Made by a program: the position numbers and the translations under genes | The notes under the pieces: model-generated | Databases searched by the model: none | What the model saw: the letters and a program-made list of their open reading frames with translations, nothing else | What the model was told of the DNA's origin: nothing | Part shown: positions 16,608 through 25,510 of the stretch, one piece after another | How positions within the stretch are numbered: the stretch's first letter is position 1 | How the letters are laid out: every line of letters starts with the position of its first letter | Origin: Hespellia sp. | GTDB taxonomy: Bacteria; Bacillota; Clostridia; Lachnospirales; Lachnospiraceae | Direction of reading: 5' to 3' | Assembly: GCA_028693555.1 (NCBI GenBank) | Contig: JAQUVD010000007.1 | Location: 45,457-109,456, forward strand | DNA length: 64,000 nucleotides

Positions 16608-19600
16608 ATGATAACCAAAGGTCAGATTCGCAAAATGGCGGGGAATCAGTCCTATACAAGAGGTGAACAGATATACAGGCAGGGCGGAGTGCTCCAATTT
16701 TCTGTTGAGGTAGATGATTACGCGGAATATGAGGAGCTGGTTGCACTTGTAGAAGGCAGCAGGGGAAGTCGTTATCAAGTATCCATGAGCGTGAGTCTGT
16801 TAGACGATGAGATCGAAGAGGTTGATTGCGATTGTCTGGCGTTTGAGTCATATAGCGGGATTTGCAAGCATTGTGTTGCGGTCCTGTTAAAATATATGGA
16901 ATACTGTGAGGCGGAGCAGCAGGAGGAATTTGCCAGAATCAATGGACAGAATCTTTTGGAATCGGGCAGATTCAATATTCAAAAAGGAATCAAGCCTGCG
17001 ACAACGCCTGCCCTTATGCAGCTGCTTAAGAGAAAAGAGGAGGCACATATTTTACCGCTCTTAGAACAGGAATCTTATGGAAAAGTACAGTTAGAGCCGA
17101 CCATGCACTGTGAGGCAACGAATATATATGTTTCATTTCGAATTGGGATAACACAGATGTATGTGGTAAAGGATGTATTTGAGTTGATACGTCTCATTCA
17201 TAGGCGAGGAAGACATCGATATGGTAAGAATCTGGAATTCCTTCATTCAGTCGAAGCGTTTGACGAGGCGTCAAGACCACTTGTCCGATTTATTGAAAAA
17301 TGGACCAGAGAGAATGAGGACAAATATCGCAGTACCAGTTATTATGGATACTATAACTATGGTCGTTCAGATGCCAAAAGCAAGGAGATGTATCTGGGGA
17401 CAGATGAAATAGAAGCGTATCTGAACTTGATGCGCGGACAGATTTTTCAAATGCATGTTTGCGGAATGGCAAATACGATGTGGCAGATTTCTGAAACGCC
17501 GATCCCAAAGAAAATGAAGCTTACCGGAGAAAAGAACGGAGTCAGGATGGAACTTCCTTTTTTTGCGGGATATGCAGCTGATAAATCCAACATATTTTTT
17601 TATGAAGACAAGGTGTACATTGAGTCATTGCCTCAGAGTGAAATTATTAGAGAAGTTATGGAAGCAATGCAGCAGACACCAAACAAGACAGCGTTTATTG
17701 AGAATGCAGACATTCCGGCTTTTTGCAGAGAACTTCTGCCAACATTAGAAACGTATTATGAGTGTGCGATGATTGATTTTGACAAAGAGCAGTATGGTAT
17801 TGAGAGTCCGGAATTCTGTATCTATCTTGATGCGCCGCAGAGCAATATGATTACATGCAGACCGACCGCGAAGTATGGGGAAAAAGAATATTCCTTATAT
17901 GAGACAAGCGATGTATCCCTCCGCAGCATGGAGGAGGAAGAGGCAATTAGAAAGCTGGTGCATGAATACGGAAATGCATTTGATAACGAGAGCGGCAGTG
18001 TCGTGGCAATTGATGATGAGGAAATAATCTTTGAACTGCTTGTCTATGGTGTTTCGCGAATGCAGCAGGTTGCTGAAGTATTCGTCTCGGATGCAATTAA
18101 GCGGATGGAAGTAAAACCGGCACCGAAGATTACAGTTGGTGTTTCGATTGAAAGCGGACTGATGAACCTGTCCTTAGACTCTGGGGAAATGTCCCGTGAG
18201 GAGTTAATCGAAGTATTGTCTCGTTACAATAGAAAGAAAAAGTTCTATCGCCTGAAGGATGGTTCATTCATCAATGCGGAAAATTCGGGATTGGAAGAGA
18301 TACTGGAGCTTAAAGAAGGCCTTCAGATTACAGATAAACAGTTGAAGCAGGATCAAATTCAGTTTGAGAAATATCGTTCACTTTATGTGGATGCACAACT
18401 TAAGGAGAGCTCAGCCATAGCTTCGGTAAGAGATAAGGGCTTTCGCGAGCTGGTCCGCAATATGAAGACGGTAGAGGATAATGATTTTGAAGTGCCGAGC
18501 AGTCTGGAAGGGACACTAAGAGAGTACCAAAAGAGGGGATTTCTGTGGTTAAAGACCTTAAAACATAACGGGTTTGGAGGAATTCTGGCAGATGATATGG
18601 GGCTGGGAAAGACACTGCAGGTCATAACCTTTCTACGGTCAGAATATGAGGAAAATCCGAAATGTGGAAAGATTCTGATTGTGACGCCCGCGTCTCTCGT
18701 CTTTAACTGGTATGAGGAATTCCAAAAATTTGCACCGGAACTCAAAACGAATATGATCTTGGGAAGTGCAGCGCAAAGGCATCAGATGATTTGTGAGCTG
18801 TCAGAGGGTGAGATTGCTATTACTTCTTACGACCTTCTAAAAAGAGATATCAAAGTGTACGAAGAGGTAACATTTGCAGCGGAGTTCATTGATGAGGCCC
18901 AGTATATCAAAAATCATAATACACAGGCAGCAAAGGCGGTAAAGGATGTGCATGCATCGTTTAAAGTAGCTTTGACGGGAACCCCGGTGGAGAACCGGTT
19001 AAGTGAACTATGGAGCATTTTTGATTTCCTGATGCCGGGATTTTTGTATAGTTACAAGAAATTTCGCGAGGAGCTGGAGACACCGATTGTACAGAGTCAG
19101 GACGAGGCGGCGACAGAACGTTTGAGAAAAATGATTCATCCATTTGTGCTGAGAAGATTGAAGAAAGAGGTGCTCAAGGACCTTCCGGATAAGCTGGAAG
19201 AAAATGTATATGCAAAGATGGAGCGTGAGCAGCAGAAGATATATGACGCACATGTACAGAGACTGAAACTGCTGTTGGATAAGCAAACGGAGGAAGAATT
19301 TAAAAGCTCGAAGATTGTGGTTCTTTCCGAACTGACAAAGCTCAGACAGCTATGCTGTGATCCGGCATTGATTCTGGAAGGGTATAAGGGAGGTTCTGCG
19401 AAAAAAGAGATGTGTATCACATTTATACAAAATGCGGTGGATAATGGGCACAAGGTACTGTTGTTTTCCCAGTTCACAACGATGCTGGGTGAATTGGCAG
19501 AGGAACTTGAAAAAGCAGGGATCAGTCATTACATGCTGACCGGTTCCACCAGTAAGGAAAAGCGCAGACAGCTTGTAAATACATTCAATCAGGACGATAC

Positions 19601-19907
19601 GTCCGTATTTTGCATTTCCCTAAAGGCAGGTGGAACGGGATTAAATCTTACGGCAGCAGATGTGGTGATTCATTATGATCCATGGTGGAATCTGGCAGTC
19701 CAGAATCAGGCAACAGACCGTGCACACCGAATTGGACAGGAGCATGTGGTAAATGTCTATAAGCTGATTGTGAAGGGCAGTATTGAAGAGAATATTGTCA
19801 AGATGCAGGAAAAGAAGAAAGAGCTGGCAGATCAGATTTTAAGCGGGGAAGGCATGGATGGCGGAAGTTTTACCAGAGAAGCACTGTTGGAGATTTTGAA
19901 CGGATGA
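16608..19907 (+). CDS. SWIM zinc-finger SNF2-family DNA helicase/translocase
   Basis: 1099 residues. A SWIM zinc motif CxC-x9-CxH lies at C74, C76, C86 and H88; a long middle region (about 100-600) follows; then the SNF2 ATPase: Walker A in DDMGLGKTLQ (about 661-670), the Walker B box DEAQ (about 761), helicase C-terminal lobe with GTGLNLTAADVV and the arginine-finger motif QATDRAHRIGQ. It is an ATP-driven double-strand DNA translocase with unknown targets; bacterial members are often linked to transcription recycling (RapA-like) or to defence. Here it stands at the head of an apparent two-gene unit with the diguanylate cyclase 19 bases downstream, with no defence genes beside it. Confidence 0.92.
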   Translation: MITKGQIRKMAGNQSYTRGEQIYRQGGVLQFSVEVDDYAEYEELVALVEGSRGSRYQVSMSVSLLDDEIEEVDCDCLAFESYSGICKHCVAVLLKYMEYCEAEQQEEFARINGQNLLESGRFNIQKGIKPATTPALMQLLKRKEEAHILPLLEQESYGKVQLEPTMHCEATNIYVSFRIGITQMYVVKDVFELIRLIHRRGRHRYGKNLEFLHSVEAFDEASRPLVRFIEKWTRENEDKYRSTSYYGYYNYGRSDAKSKEMYLGTDEIEAYLNLMRGQIFQMHVCGMANTMWQISETPIPKKMKLTGEKNGVRMELPFFAGYAADKSNIFFYEDKVYIESLPQSEIIREVMEAMQQTPNKTAFIENADIPAFCRELLPTLETYYECAMIDFDKEQYGIESPEFCIYLDAPQSNMITCRPTAKYGEKEYSLYETSDVSLRSMEEEEAIRKLVHEYGNAFDNESGSVVAIDDEEIIFELLVYGVSRMQQVAEVFVSDAIKRMEVKPAPKITVGVSIESGLMNLSLDSGEMSREELIEVLSRYNRKKKFYRLKDGSFINAENSGLEEILELKEGLQITDKQLKQDQIQFEKYRSLYVDAQLKESSAIASVRDKGFRELVRNMKTVEDNDFEVPSSLEGTLREYQKRGFLWLKTLKHNGFGGILADDMGLGKTLQVITFLRSEYEENPKCGKILIVTPASLVFNWYEEFQKFAPELKTNMILGSAAQRHQMICELSEGEIAITSYDLLKRDIKVYEEVTFAAEFIDEAQYIKNHNTQAAKAVKDVHASFKVALTGTPVENRLSELWSIFDFLMPGFLYSYKKFREELETPIVQSQDEAATERLRKMIHPFVLRRLKKEVLKDLPDKLEENVYAKMEREQQKIYDAHVQRLKLLLDKQTEEEFKSSKIVVLSELTKLRQLCCDPALILEGYKGGSAKKEMCITFIQNAVDNGHKVLLFSQFTTMLGELAEELEKAGISHYMLTGSTSKEKRRQLVNTFNQDDTSVFCISLKAGGTGLNLTAADVVIHYDPWWNLAVQNQATDRAHRIGQEHVVNVYKLIVKGSIEENIVKMQEKKKELADQILSGEGMDGGSFTREALLEILNG

Positions 19908-19926
19908 TGACGAAGGAGAAACAGCT

Positions 19927-21291
19927 ATGAAAAAGAAAATATCGATCAAACTGATTGGCATTGTATTAGGAGCATCGCTGATTTTGTCTTCCTTCATTAC
20001 TTATTCTTATAAGACCATAGAGCGTAAATCAGAACATGAACAATTAAATGCATTATTAACAACACAGGCCGAACAAATGACAAACAGCGTCAATCAGGCA
20101 CTCTTACAGGTCTATTCCCTGCAGGCGTTAGTACTTGGAAACCGAGGGGAGAATATTGATTTGGATAGCACGGGACAATTTCTGGTTCAGGAAGAATACA
20201 AAAGATATGTTCGCAATATTCTGGTCGCACCGGATGGGATTGTCACGCAGGTCTATCCATTGACTGGAAACGAAAATGTAATAGGGCTGGATTTATATTC
20301 CCAAACAAATCAGTCCTTTGAAGCCGCCATCGCTGCACAAAAAACCGGCAAACTAACCGTCACAGGCCCCTATGATCTGATTCAGGGTGGGCAAGCAATA
20401 TCGGGACGCCTTTTCGTGCAAGTCCCACAGAATGATGGCAGCCTTCTTGACTGGGGACTCGTTTCTGTAACACTTGCATTTCCGGAAGTAATGGAGGGAA
20501 CTGCTACAGATATGTTAGGGGACATGGGATATGCCTATCGGGTGTTCCGCGAAAATGAGGATGCAGGTGAGCATGTAGAGATACTAAATCGAGGGTTTCA
20601 AGAAGGGTATGGGAATGAGACATTACGATTTTCTATTCAAACAATGAATTTTGAATTACAGGCATACCCCGTTGCAGGCTGGAATGATACACAAAAGGAT
20701 ATACAAATCTTTTTGAGCATTTTTGCAGGACTTATTCTGATTGCTTTTGGCGCTTACGTTATTGTTCATCGACAAATCACATTGAAAGAAAATGCAACTA
20801 AAGATGCCATGACAGGTCTATGGAACAGATTAGCAGGCATGCGGAAAATAAACCGGAGATTGAAAGACAAACATTTCTCGAAGGGGGCATTCCTGCTATT
20901 GGATATTGATCATTTTAAAAGCGTAAATGATACGCTGGGGCATCAGGCCGGTGACGAGATTCTGATCGAATGTGCAAAAATCTTTGAGGCGATATTTCGC
21001 TCAAATGACATCGTTTGCCGTCTGGGTGGCGACGAATTTGTAATCTATATGGATTATCCAAATAAATACGACTTTCTCAATGAAAAAATAAAGCAACTCC
21101 AGAATGCAATGCGTCAGACCATTCATGGAACGCAGCAGGATGTGAATATTAGCTGCAGTGTAGGCATCGCAATTGCACCGGATCATGGTCGATCTTTTGA
21201 GAAATTGTATACTTGTGCGGATAAGGCTCTTTATCACTCCAAGGAGAGTGGAAGGGATTGTGCAGTCATCTATTCAGATGAACTGGATTAA
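19927..21291 (+). CDS. Membrane-bound diguanylate cyclase with extracytoplasmic sensor
   Basis: 454 residues. A membrane segment at about 8-28, an extracellular sensor of about 230 residues (CHASE/Cache-like), a second membrane segment near 260-282, and a C-terminal GGDEF domain. The active-site motif GGDEF is intact at about 367-371, preceded by the inhibitory-site motif RSND at the canonical five-residue spacing, so it should make cyclic di-GMP with product inhibition. The ribosome site GAAGGAG is clear. Its last four bases overlap the convergent isomerase gene. Confidence 0.92.
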   Translation: MKKKISIKLIGIVLGASLILSSFITYSYKTIERKSEHEQLNALLTTQAEQMTNSVNQALLQVYSLQALVLGNRGENIDLDSTGQFLVQEEYKRYVRNILVAPDGIVTQVYPLTGNENVIGLDLYSQTNQSFEAAIAAQKTGKLTVTGPYDLIQGGQAISGRLFVQVPQNDGSLLDWGLVSVTLAFPEVMEGTATDMLGDMGYAYRVFRENEDAGEHVEILNRGFQEGYGNETLRFSIQTMNFELQAYPVAGWNDTQKDIQIFLSIFAGLILIAFGAYVIVHRQITLKENATKDAMTGLWNRLAGMRKINRRLKDKHFSKGAFLLLDIDHFKSVNDTLGHQAGDEILIECAKIFEAIFRSNDIVCRLGGDEFVIYMDYPNKYDFLNEKIKQLQNAMRQTIHGTQQDVNISCSVGIAIAPDHGRSFEKLYTCADKALYHSKESGRDCAVIYSDELD

Positions 21292-22523
21292 TCTGTAGCG
21301 ACCGAGACTGCTTTGGCGATGGAAACCGCCGGATCACTGTAAGGAATCAGGGTTGCCTGAAGCGCGTGGTAAATGTCAGATTTTCCGGGCCAGACCGTTT
21401 CCATGAGTCGGTTGTTCTGGTCAAGCTGATGAAACCAGGATCCGTTTGCGTGATCCAAAACAAATTCATCCAGATAAGTAAGGAATTGTGCGTAGTCCGA
21501 TGCAAAACGTTCTTTTTTTGTCACGTGAGCCAGTACCGCAGAAGTATTGATTGCCTCGGCCAAAGTCCAGTGCATTCTGTCGTGCACTACCGGCTGCCCA
21601 TTCCAGTCAGTGGTGTAAACAATGCCGGGGGCACCATCCACGTTCCATGCATCGGAAATTGCACGGTCATACAGCTTTTCGGAGGCGGTGATATAGGTCT
21701 GGGCGGAAGAAGAATCACTCGGGTAAGTAGAAAGCGCCCACTGCGTAATCAGTCTTGCCCATTCGATTCCATGACCCGGCGTGGCACCATACGGCTTAAA
21801 AGGGTCGTCCGGCTGCTCCTTATTGCATTCCAGATCAGGGAACCACTGTTTGGTAAAATGTTCTGGAATCCGCCAGTCATTCTGAGAAGCCCAGTCAATT
21901 ACATGATTGATAATCCGCCCGGCTCTTGTTCGATATTCCTCCCGTCCGGCTGCATCGGCAACAGCCAGAAATGCTTCAACGGTATGCATGTTGGCATTTA
22001 GAACGCGATAATCATCCAGAATTGTAAACTCGGTATTCCATGTATCACATGCAAGTCCTTCCTCCTCATTCCAGAAGTAGTGGTCATAGATGACAAGAGC
22101 GTCTTGCAAAAGTTCACTGGCCCCGGGTCTTTTCGCGAGAAGGGCAGAGGTGGCAGCCAAAATCACAAATGCATGAGCATAGCATTGCTTATTTGGAAGA
22201 ATCTCGTCATCGGCAGTAATTCCGGCATACCACCCACCGTGATCCTTGTCACAGAGTTTTCCGCGGATACCGGTCATGCCGGCATCTGCAAGTGCTTCAC
22301 TGCCAGGGTGAGAGAGCAGGCTTCCAATACTATAGACATGGGTCATTCGACAGGTAATCCATGTCTCACGGCTGTGGTTTGTCCACGGTGTTCCGTCGTC
22401 TCCCAGATAATAAGAAGAACCATCCGGAGAAGGAAAGCGATGCCCGAAGTTTAGTAGTTCCTCGCAAAGTTGCTTCATAAAAAGCTTATTTTCTTCTGTG
22501 TCAAGTTGATATTTTGATTTCAT
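21288..22523 (-). CDS. AGE-family aldose-ketose isomerase, YihS/sulfoquinovose-isomerase-like
   Basis: 411 residues, an (alpha/alpha)6-barrel of the N-acylglucosamine 2-epimerase superfamily. It shares many blocks with E. coli YihS as I recall it: WITCRMTHVYS, GGWYAG, NANMHTVEAFL, PGHGIEWARL and KSDIYHAL. The last three carry the equivalents of the YihS active-site histidines (H176, H248, H383). YihS converts sulfoquinovose to sulfofructose and also acts on mannose. No other sulfoquinovose gene is adjacent, so the substrate could be mannose or another aldose. AGGAGG lies six bases before the ATG at 22523. Confidence 0.85.
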   Translation of the reverse strand: MKSKYQLDTEENKLFMKQLCEELLNFGHRFPSPDGSSYYLGDDGTPWTNHSRETWITCRMTHVYSIGSLLSHPGSEALADAGMTGIRGKLCDKDHGGWYAGITADDEILPNKQCYAHAFVILAATSALLAKRPGASELLQDALVIYDHYFWNEEEGLACDTWNTEFTILDDYRVLNANMHTVEAFLAVADAAGREEYRTRAGRIINHVIDWASQNDWRIPEHFTKQWFPDLECNKEQPDDPFKPYGATPGHGIEWARLITQWALSTYPSDSSSAQTYITASEKLYDRAISDAWNVDGAPGIVYTTDWNGQPVVHDRMHWTLAEAINTSAVLAHVTKKERFASDYAQFLTYLDEFVLDHANGSWFHQLDQNNRLMETVWPGKSDIYHALQATLIPYSDPAVSIAKAVSVATD

Positions 22524-22635
22524 ATTCTGCCTCCTGTTTTTTATCTGGGTTCGCGCTCTTTGAATCTGTATATGAGTTTAATATAGATAGAATTCTGTGA
22601 AAAGTCAATAACTTACGAGAGAAGATAATTCACCA

Positions 22636-22664
22636 TTGTGTTCCCATATCAGGCACGCTATAAT
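22636..22664 (+). promoter_or_regulatory. Promoter of the DUF3791/DUF3990 cassette
   Basis: TTGTGT (22636-22641), 17-base spacer ending GGCACGC, and TATAAT (22659-22664). The promoter that follows the cassette (23740-23768) has the same -35, spacer length and terminal CACGC. Confidence 0.65.
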
Positions 22665-22697
22665 AATAGCAAAATGTAGTAGAAAGAGGTCTGCGAT

Positions 22698-22970
22698 ATG
22701 AATGTAGATTTTATGAATCCCAAGATTCCATCAAAACATGAGGACAATCATGACATTTCCAAAAGAGAACTGGAATTTGTCACTTTTTGTATTGAGATAT
22801 TGCGGGAAGCAAGAGAAATTACAAGCAAAGAAGCATATTGTTTACTGGTAGACCATTCGTCAATCATGCATGATTTCTTGATACCCAATTACGAAATTCT
22901 TCATTCGCAGAGCAGAGAGTATATTCTGGAAGAAATAGAAAAGCTGCTTGAGGAGGTATCGAGATGTTAG
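22698..22970 (+). CDS. DUF3791 domain protein (first copy)
   Basis: 90 residues, all-helical and acidic. The features FVTFCIEILREAREITSKEAYCLL and YEILHSQSREYILEEIEKLL fit the DUF3791 family. It overlaps the DUF3990 gene by seven bases, indicating coupled translation. Such small helical proteins before a DUF3990 gene resemble the antitoxin position in toxin-antitoxin operons; this role is inference. RBS AGAAAGAGG precedes the ATG. Confidence 0.8.
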   Translation: MNVDFMNPKIPSKHEDNHDISKRELEFVTFCIEILREAREITSKEAYCLLVDHSSIMHDFLIPNYEILHSQSREYILEEIEKLLEEVSRC

Positions 22971-23440
22971 TGTATCATGGTGCCATGTGGGAGATTCAAA
23001 ATCCCGATATCTCACACTCACGGACACGACTGGATTTTGGAAAAGGGTTCTATCTTGCCAAAGAGTATGGGCAGGCGAAAAAGTGGGCAGAGCGATTCGT
23101 GAAGCGAAGATATCAGGGAACTGTGAATTTTTATCAATTAGATATGGCGCAGGTGGAACAAAAATTTCTTACAAAGACTTTTGCGGCATATGATGAGGAA
23201 TGGTTGGACTTCATTGTGGCGAATCGAAAAGGAAAACGAGTAAAACAGTATGATGTCATTCATGGAGGCATCGCAAATGATCGGGTCTTCAATACGGTAG
23301 AGTTGTATTTGGATGGACTGATTTCGGAAACGGACGCTTTGGGGCGGCTGCAGTATCAGAAACCGAATTGGCAGATTTGTATTCGCAATCAACAGATATT
23401 AGATGAGTATCTGCATTTTCAGAAGAGTGAGGTGTGCTGA
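22964..23440 (+). CDS. DUF3990 protein, ADP-ribosyltransferase-fold candidate toxin
   Basis: 158 residues. The N-terminus MLVYHG places a histidine (H5) directly after the first strand, followed by DFGKGFYLA (24-32), the layout seen in ADP-ribosyltransferases (H or R of the NAD pocket, then G-x-G-F-Y). DVIHGGIANDRV (97-108) and NTVELYLDG (110-118) supply candidate acidic residues such as E113. DUF3990 is placed in the ART superfamily by earlier comparative work as I recall; no substrate is known. The gene is embedded between two DUF3791 genes and overlaps the first by seven bases and the second by one. Confidence 0.82.
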   Translation: MLVYHGAMWEIQNPDISHSRTRLDFGKGFYLAKEYGQAKKWAERFVKRRYQGTVNFYQLDMAQVEQKFLTKTFAAYDEEWLDFIVANRKGKRVKQYDVIHGGIANDRVFNTVELYLDGLISETDALGRLQYQKPNWQICIRNQQILDEYLHFQKSEVC

Positions 23441-23727
23441 TGGAAGCAAACAGAATATTACTTGCCAATAAATATGCCCGGATTATCAGCGATATCGCTA
23501 TGAAAAAAAAGATATCGCGTATGCAGGCAATGGATGTATTTTATCGATCAGAGACTGTCGACTTACTGGATGAGGGGATTTCAGACTTACATTGTGAAGA
23601 CGATGCGTATTTGGCTGATGAGGTACAGCTTGAGTGTATGGTTGCAAATGCTAACGCTAATGCTGATATGAAAGCAAGGATGCAGGCATATGCAAAGGCA
23701 TTAAGAGAACTGACAGAAGAAAAGTAA
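23440..23727 (+). CDS. DUF3791 domain protein (second copy)
   Basis: 95 residues, start ATG at 23440 overlapping the stop of the DUF3990 gene. The segment ARIISDIAMKKKISRMQAMDVFYRSETVDLL fits the DUF3791 family, with a long Ala/Asn-rich helical tail. It differs strongly in sequence from the first copy, so the two may bind different faces of the DUF3990 protein or serve different targets. Third and last gene of the cassette. Confidence 0.75.
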   Translation: MEANRILLANKYARIISDIAMKKKISRMQAMDVFYRSETVDLLDEGISDLHCEDDAYLADEVQLECMVANANANADMKARMQAYAKALRELTEEK

Positions 23728-23739
23728 TACGTTCGCAGG

Positions 23740-23768
23740 TTGTGTATTGCGCTCAAGCACGCTATAAT
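23740..23768 (+). promoter_or_regulatory. Promoter of the Nudix/DUF1292 operon
   Basis: TTGTGT (23740-23745) and TATAAT (23763-23768), 17-base spacing, with a CACGC end to the spacer shared with the promoter at 22636. Confidence 0.65.
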
Positions 23769-23809
23769 GGAACTACCAAAAAGAAAAATGGCTGATCATG
23801 GAGGAAAAC

Positions 23810-24319
23810 ATGGAATTCTGGGATATATATGACAAAGAGAAACAACGTACGGGACGAACGATGCAGCGCAATGACTGGTGCCTGAAGGATGACGAATATC
23901 ACCTGACAGTACTCGGTGTAATCAAAAGGACAGACGGCAGATTCCTGATTACGAAACGCGTCATGACGAAGAACTGGGCACCCGGCTGGTGGGAAGTTTC
24001 CGGTGGAGCGGCGATGGCTGGCGAGGAATCACGGGATGCGGTTATTCGGGAAGTGAAAGAAGAGACCGGGCTGGACGTGTCTGATTGTGATGGCGGATAC
24101 GAGTTCACATATCAGAGAGAGAATCCGGGAGAGGGTGACAACTATTTTGTTGATGTATATCGCTTTGTAATGGATTTTGATGAAAGCGATCTTCATCTTC
24201 AGGAAGAGGAAACTGCAGGATATATGCTTGCAACACCAGAAGAAATCAAAACATTTGCAAAGCAGGGAATCTTTTTGCATTATGATAGTATCAGACGCGT
24301 ATTTGAAGAAGGAGAATAA
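23810..24319 (+). CDS. Nudix hydrolase
   Basis: 169 residues. The Nudix box G-x5-E-x7-REVKEETG lies in the segment starting GGAAMAGEES, with the catalytic glutamates intact. The N-terminus (MEFWDIYDKEKQRTGRT) is that of the YfcD/IPP-isomerase-like Nudix subgroup. I chose the second ATG (23810), because the first ATG (23798) overlaps the GGAGG ribosome site that serves it. It would hydrolyse a nucleoside diphosphate derivative; the precise substrate is unknown. Confidence 0.9.
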   Translation: MEFWDIYDKEKQRTGRTMQRNDWCLKDDEYHLTVLGVIKRTDGRFLITKRVMTKNWAPGWWEVSGGAAMAGEESRDAVIREVKEETGLDVSDCDGGYEFTYQRENPGEGDNYFVDVYRFVMDFDESDLHLQEEETAGYMLATPEEIKTFAKQGIFLHYDSIRRVFEEGE

Positions 24320-24325
24320 GAAGAG

Positions 24326-24655
24326 ATGAACGATGTGAATTATACGAATTTAGTAGATGAAGAGATTATAGTAACACTTACAACGATGGAAGACGAAGAG
24401 GTGGAGTGTCTTGCATTGTGTAAGATTGAGATCGAAGGGCAGGAATACATTGCCTTATTACCACTGATGGAGGATGGCAGTCAGAATCCGGATGGCGATG
24501 TGATTTTCTATACATTTGCAGTGAGCGAATCCAACGATCCGATTCTTGGAGACATCGAAGACGATGAGATTTATGAAGAAGTCTCACTTCGATTTGACAA
24601 CTGGCTTGATCTTATGGAACAGAATGAAGTACAGGAAGCATTGGATGCAGAATAG
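24326..24655 (+). CDS. DUF1292 family protein
   Basis: 109 residues, strongly acidic. The pattern IIVTLTTMEDEEVECLALCKIEIEGQEYIALLPL is the DUF1292 (YrzB-like) signature, common in Firmicutes with unknown function. It follows the Nudix gene by six bases and probably shares its promoter. It ends just before the convergent DUF1275 gene. Confidence 0.85.
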   Translation: MNDVNYTNLVDEEIIVTLTTMEDEEVECLALCKIEIEGQEYIALLPLMEDGSQNPDGDVIFYTFAVSESNDPILGDIEDDEIYEEVSLRFDNWLDLMEQNEVQEALDAE

Positions 24656-24669
24656 TAGGACCCGAGAGG

Positions 24670-25344
24670 CTATATTTCCACACCTGTAAATGGAACTGCT
24701 ACCCATTCTTTTTCAAATCCGAGCAGCATTGCGGCAACACATGCAGGAATTACACAGAACCATCCTGCTTTTGCGCCCATGCTCAGATACAGCACAAATG
24801 AAATGGCAACACCAATGTGATAGAAAAGAAGCGTTCCGCCGAACACTTTGGTCTTGCGCAGATGTTTCTTATCTTTATCACAAAGATATTCAAAAAATGA
24901 AGTCGTAAATTGGCGAAGATTGTTTGTTGAAAAAATGGTAGAACTGACAAATCCATCAACTTCACGGAAACTATTCCATTGGAAAGCGGTTACAAACAGT
25001 ACAGGGCATAAAGCAACGAAGTCGTTGACACTGGCTGGAATGAAGCAGATTGTGATTCCTGCGAGTGCATCGATGAAAATGCTGCATAGACGAAGATTCA
25101 ATTTCGTATATCTTGGAATCAAAACGGTACAAGCAAATCCGGATACATAGACAGTTAAATCCAAAGCACGATATAAAAAATCTTCTATATTATGACCAAC
25201 GAGATCCGTAGCGAGACTAATCATGTTTGTTGTCTGTGCATTTCCGAACAAGTCGTGATGATTTAACAGGGTATATGCACCTAGAAATCCTCCGATTAAT
25301 GCCATCATGAAATGAAGTAAATTGTGTAACTGTTCTTTATTCAT
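24670..25344 (-). CDS. DUF1275 (YoaK-like) membrane protein
   Basis: 224 residues, six predicted membrane segments. It opens with the family-like LLHFMMALIGGFLGAYTLLNHHDLFGNAQTTNMISLA, followed by DGFVSSTIFSTNNLRQF. DUF1275 proteins are widespread inner-membrane proteins without proven function. The gene is divergent from a LysR regulator across 166 bases that contain a near-perfect dyad, so that regulator is a plausible controller. Confidence 0.85.
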   Translation of the reverse strand: MNKEQLHNLLHFMMALIGGFLGAYTLLNHHDLFGNAQTTNMISLATDLVGHNIEDFLYRALDLTVYVSGFACTVLIPRYTKLNLRLCSIFIDALAGITICFIPASVNDFVALCPVLFVTAFQWNSFREVDGFVSSTIFSTNNLRQFTTSFFEYLCDKDKKHLRKTKVFGGTLLFYHIGVAISFVLYLSMGAKAGWFCVIPACVAAMLLGFEKEWVAVPFTGVEI

Positions 25345-25464
25345 CTGCTATAAATCCCCCATCTGAGATACTGTTTTGCTTTCGCATAACATAATCAATA
25401 TTGTTTCTTTCTAAGTCTTAGTATACGACGATTGAATATAATTGTAAAATTCATAATTTGCGTA

Positions 25465-25491
25465 TATAATATAAATAGTATTTATATTATA
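25465..25491. promoter_or_regulatory. 13 bp inverted repeat, candidate LysR operator
   Basis: ATAATATAAATA and TATTTATATTAT flank a single G, with one more T-A pair outside. It lies 20-46 bases before the LysR start, between the two divergent genes, and fits autoregulation by the adjacent regulator. Confidence 0.45.
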
Positions 25492-25510
25492 AGCGGAAAG
25501 GGAAATCATT

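Noticed and set aside
21366..22001. Long rightward open frame of 211 codons
   Set aside because: Fully inside the leftward isomerase gene, which has family motifs and a good ribosome site; this frame has neither.
16608..22523. SNF2 helicase as part of a phage defence island
   Set aside because: Neighbours are a diguanylate cyclase and a sugar isomerase; no nuclease, methylase or other defence gene is adjacent.
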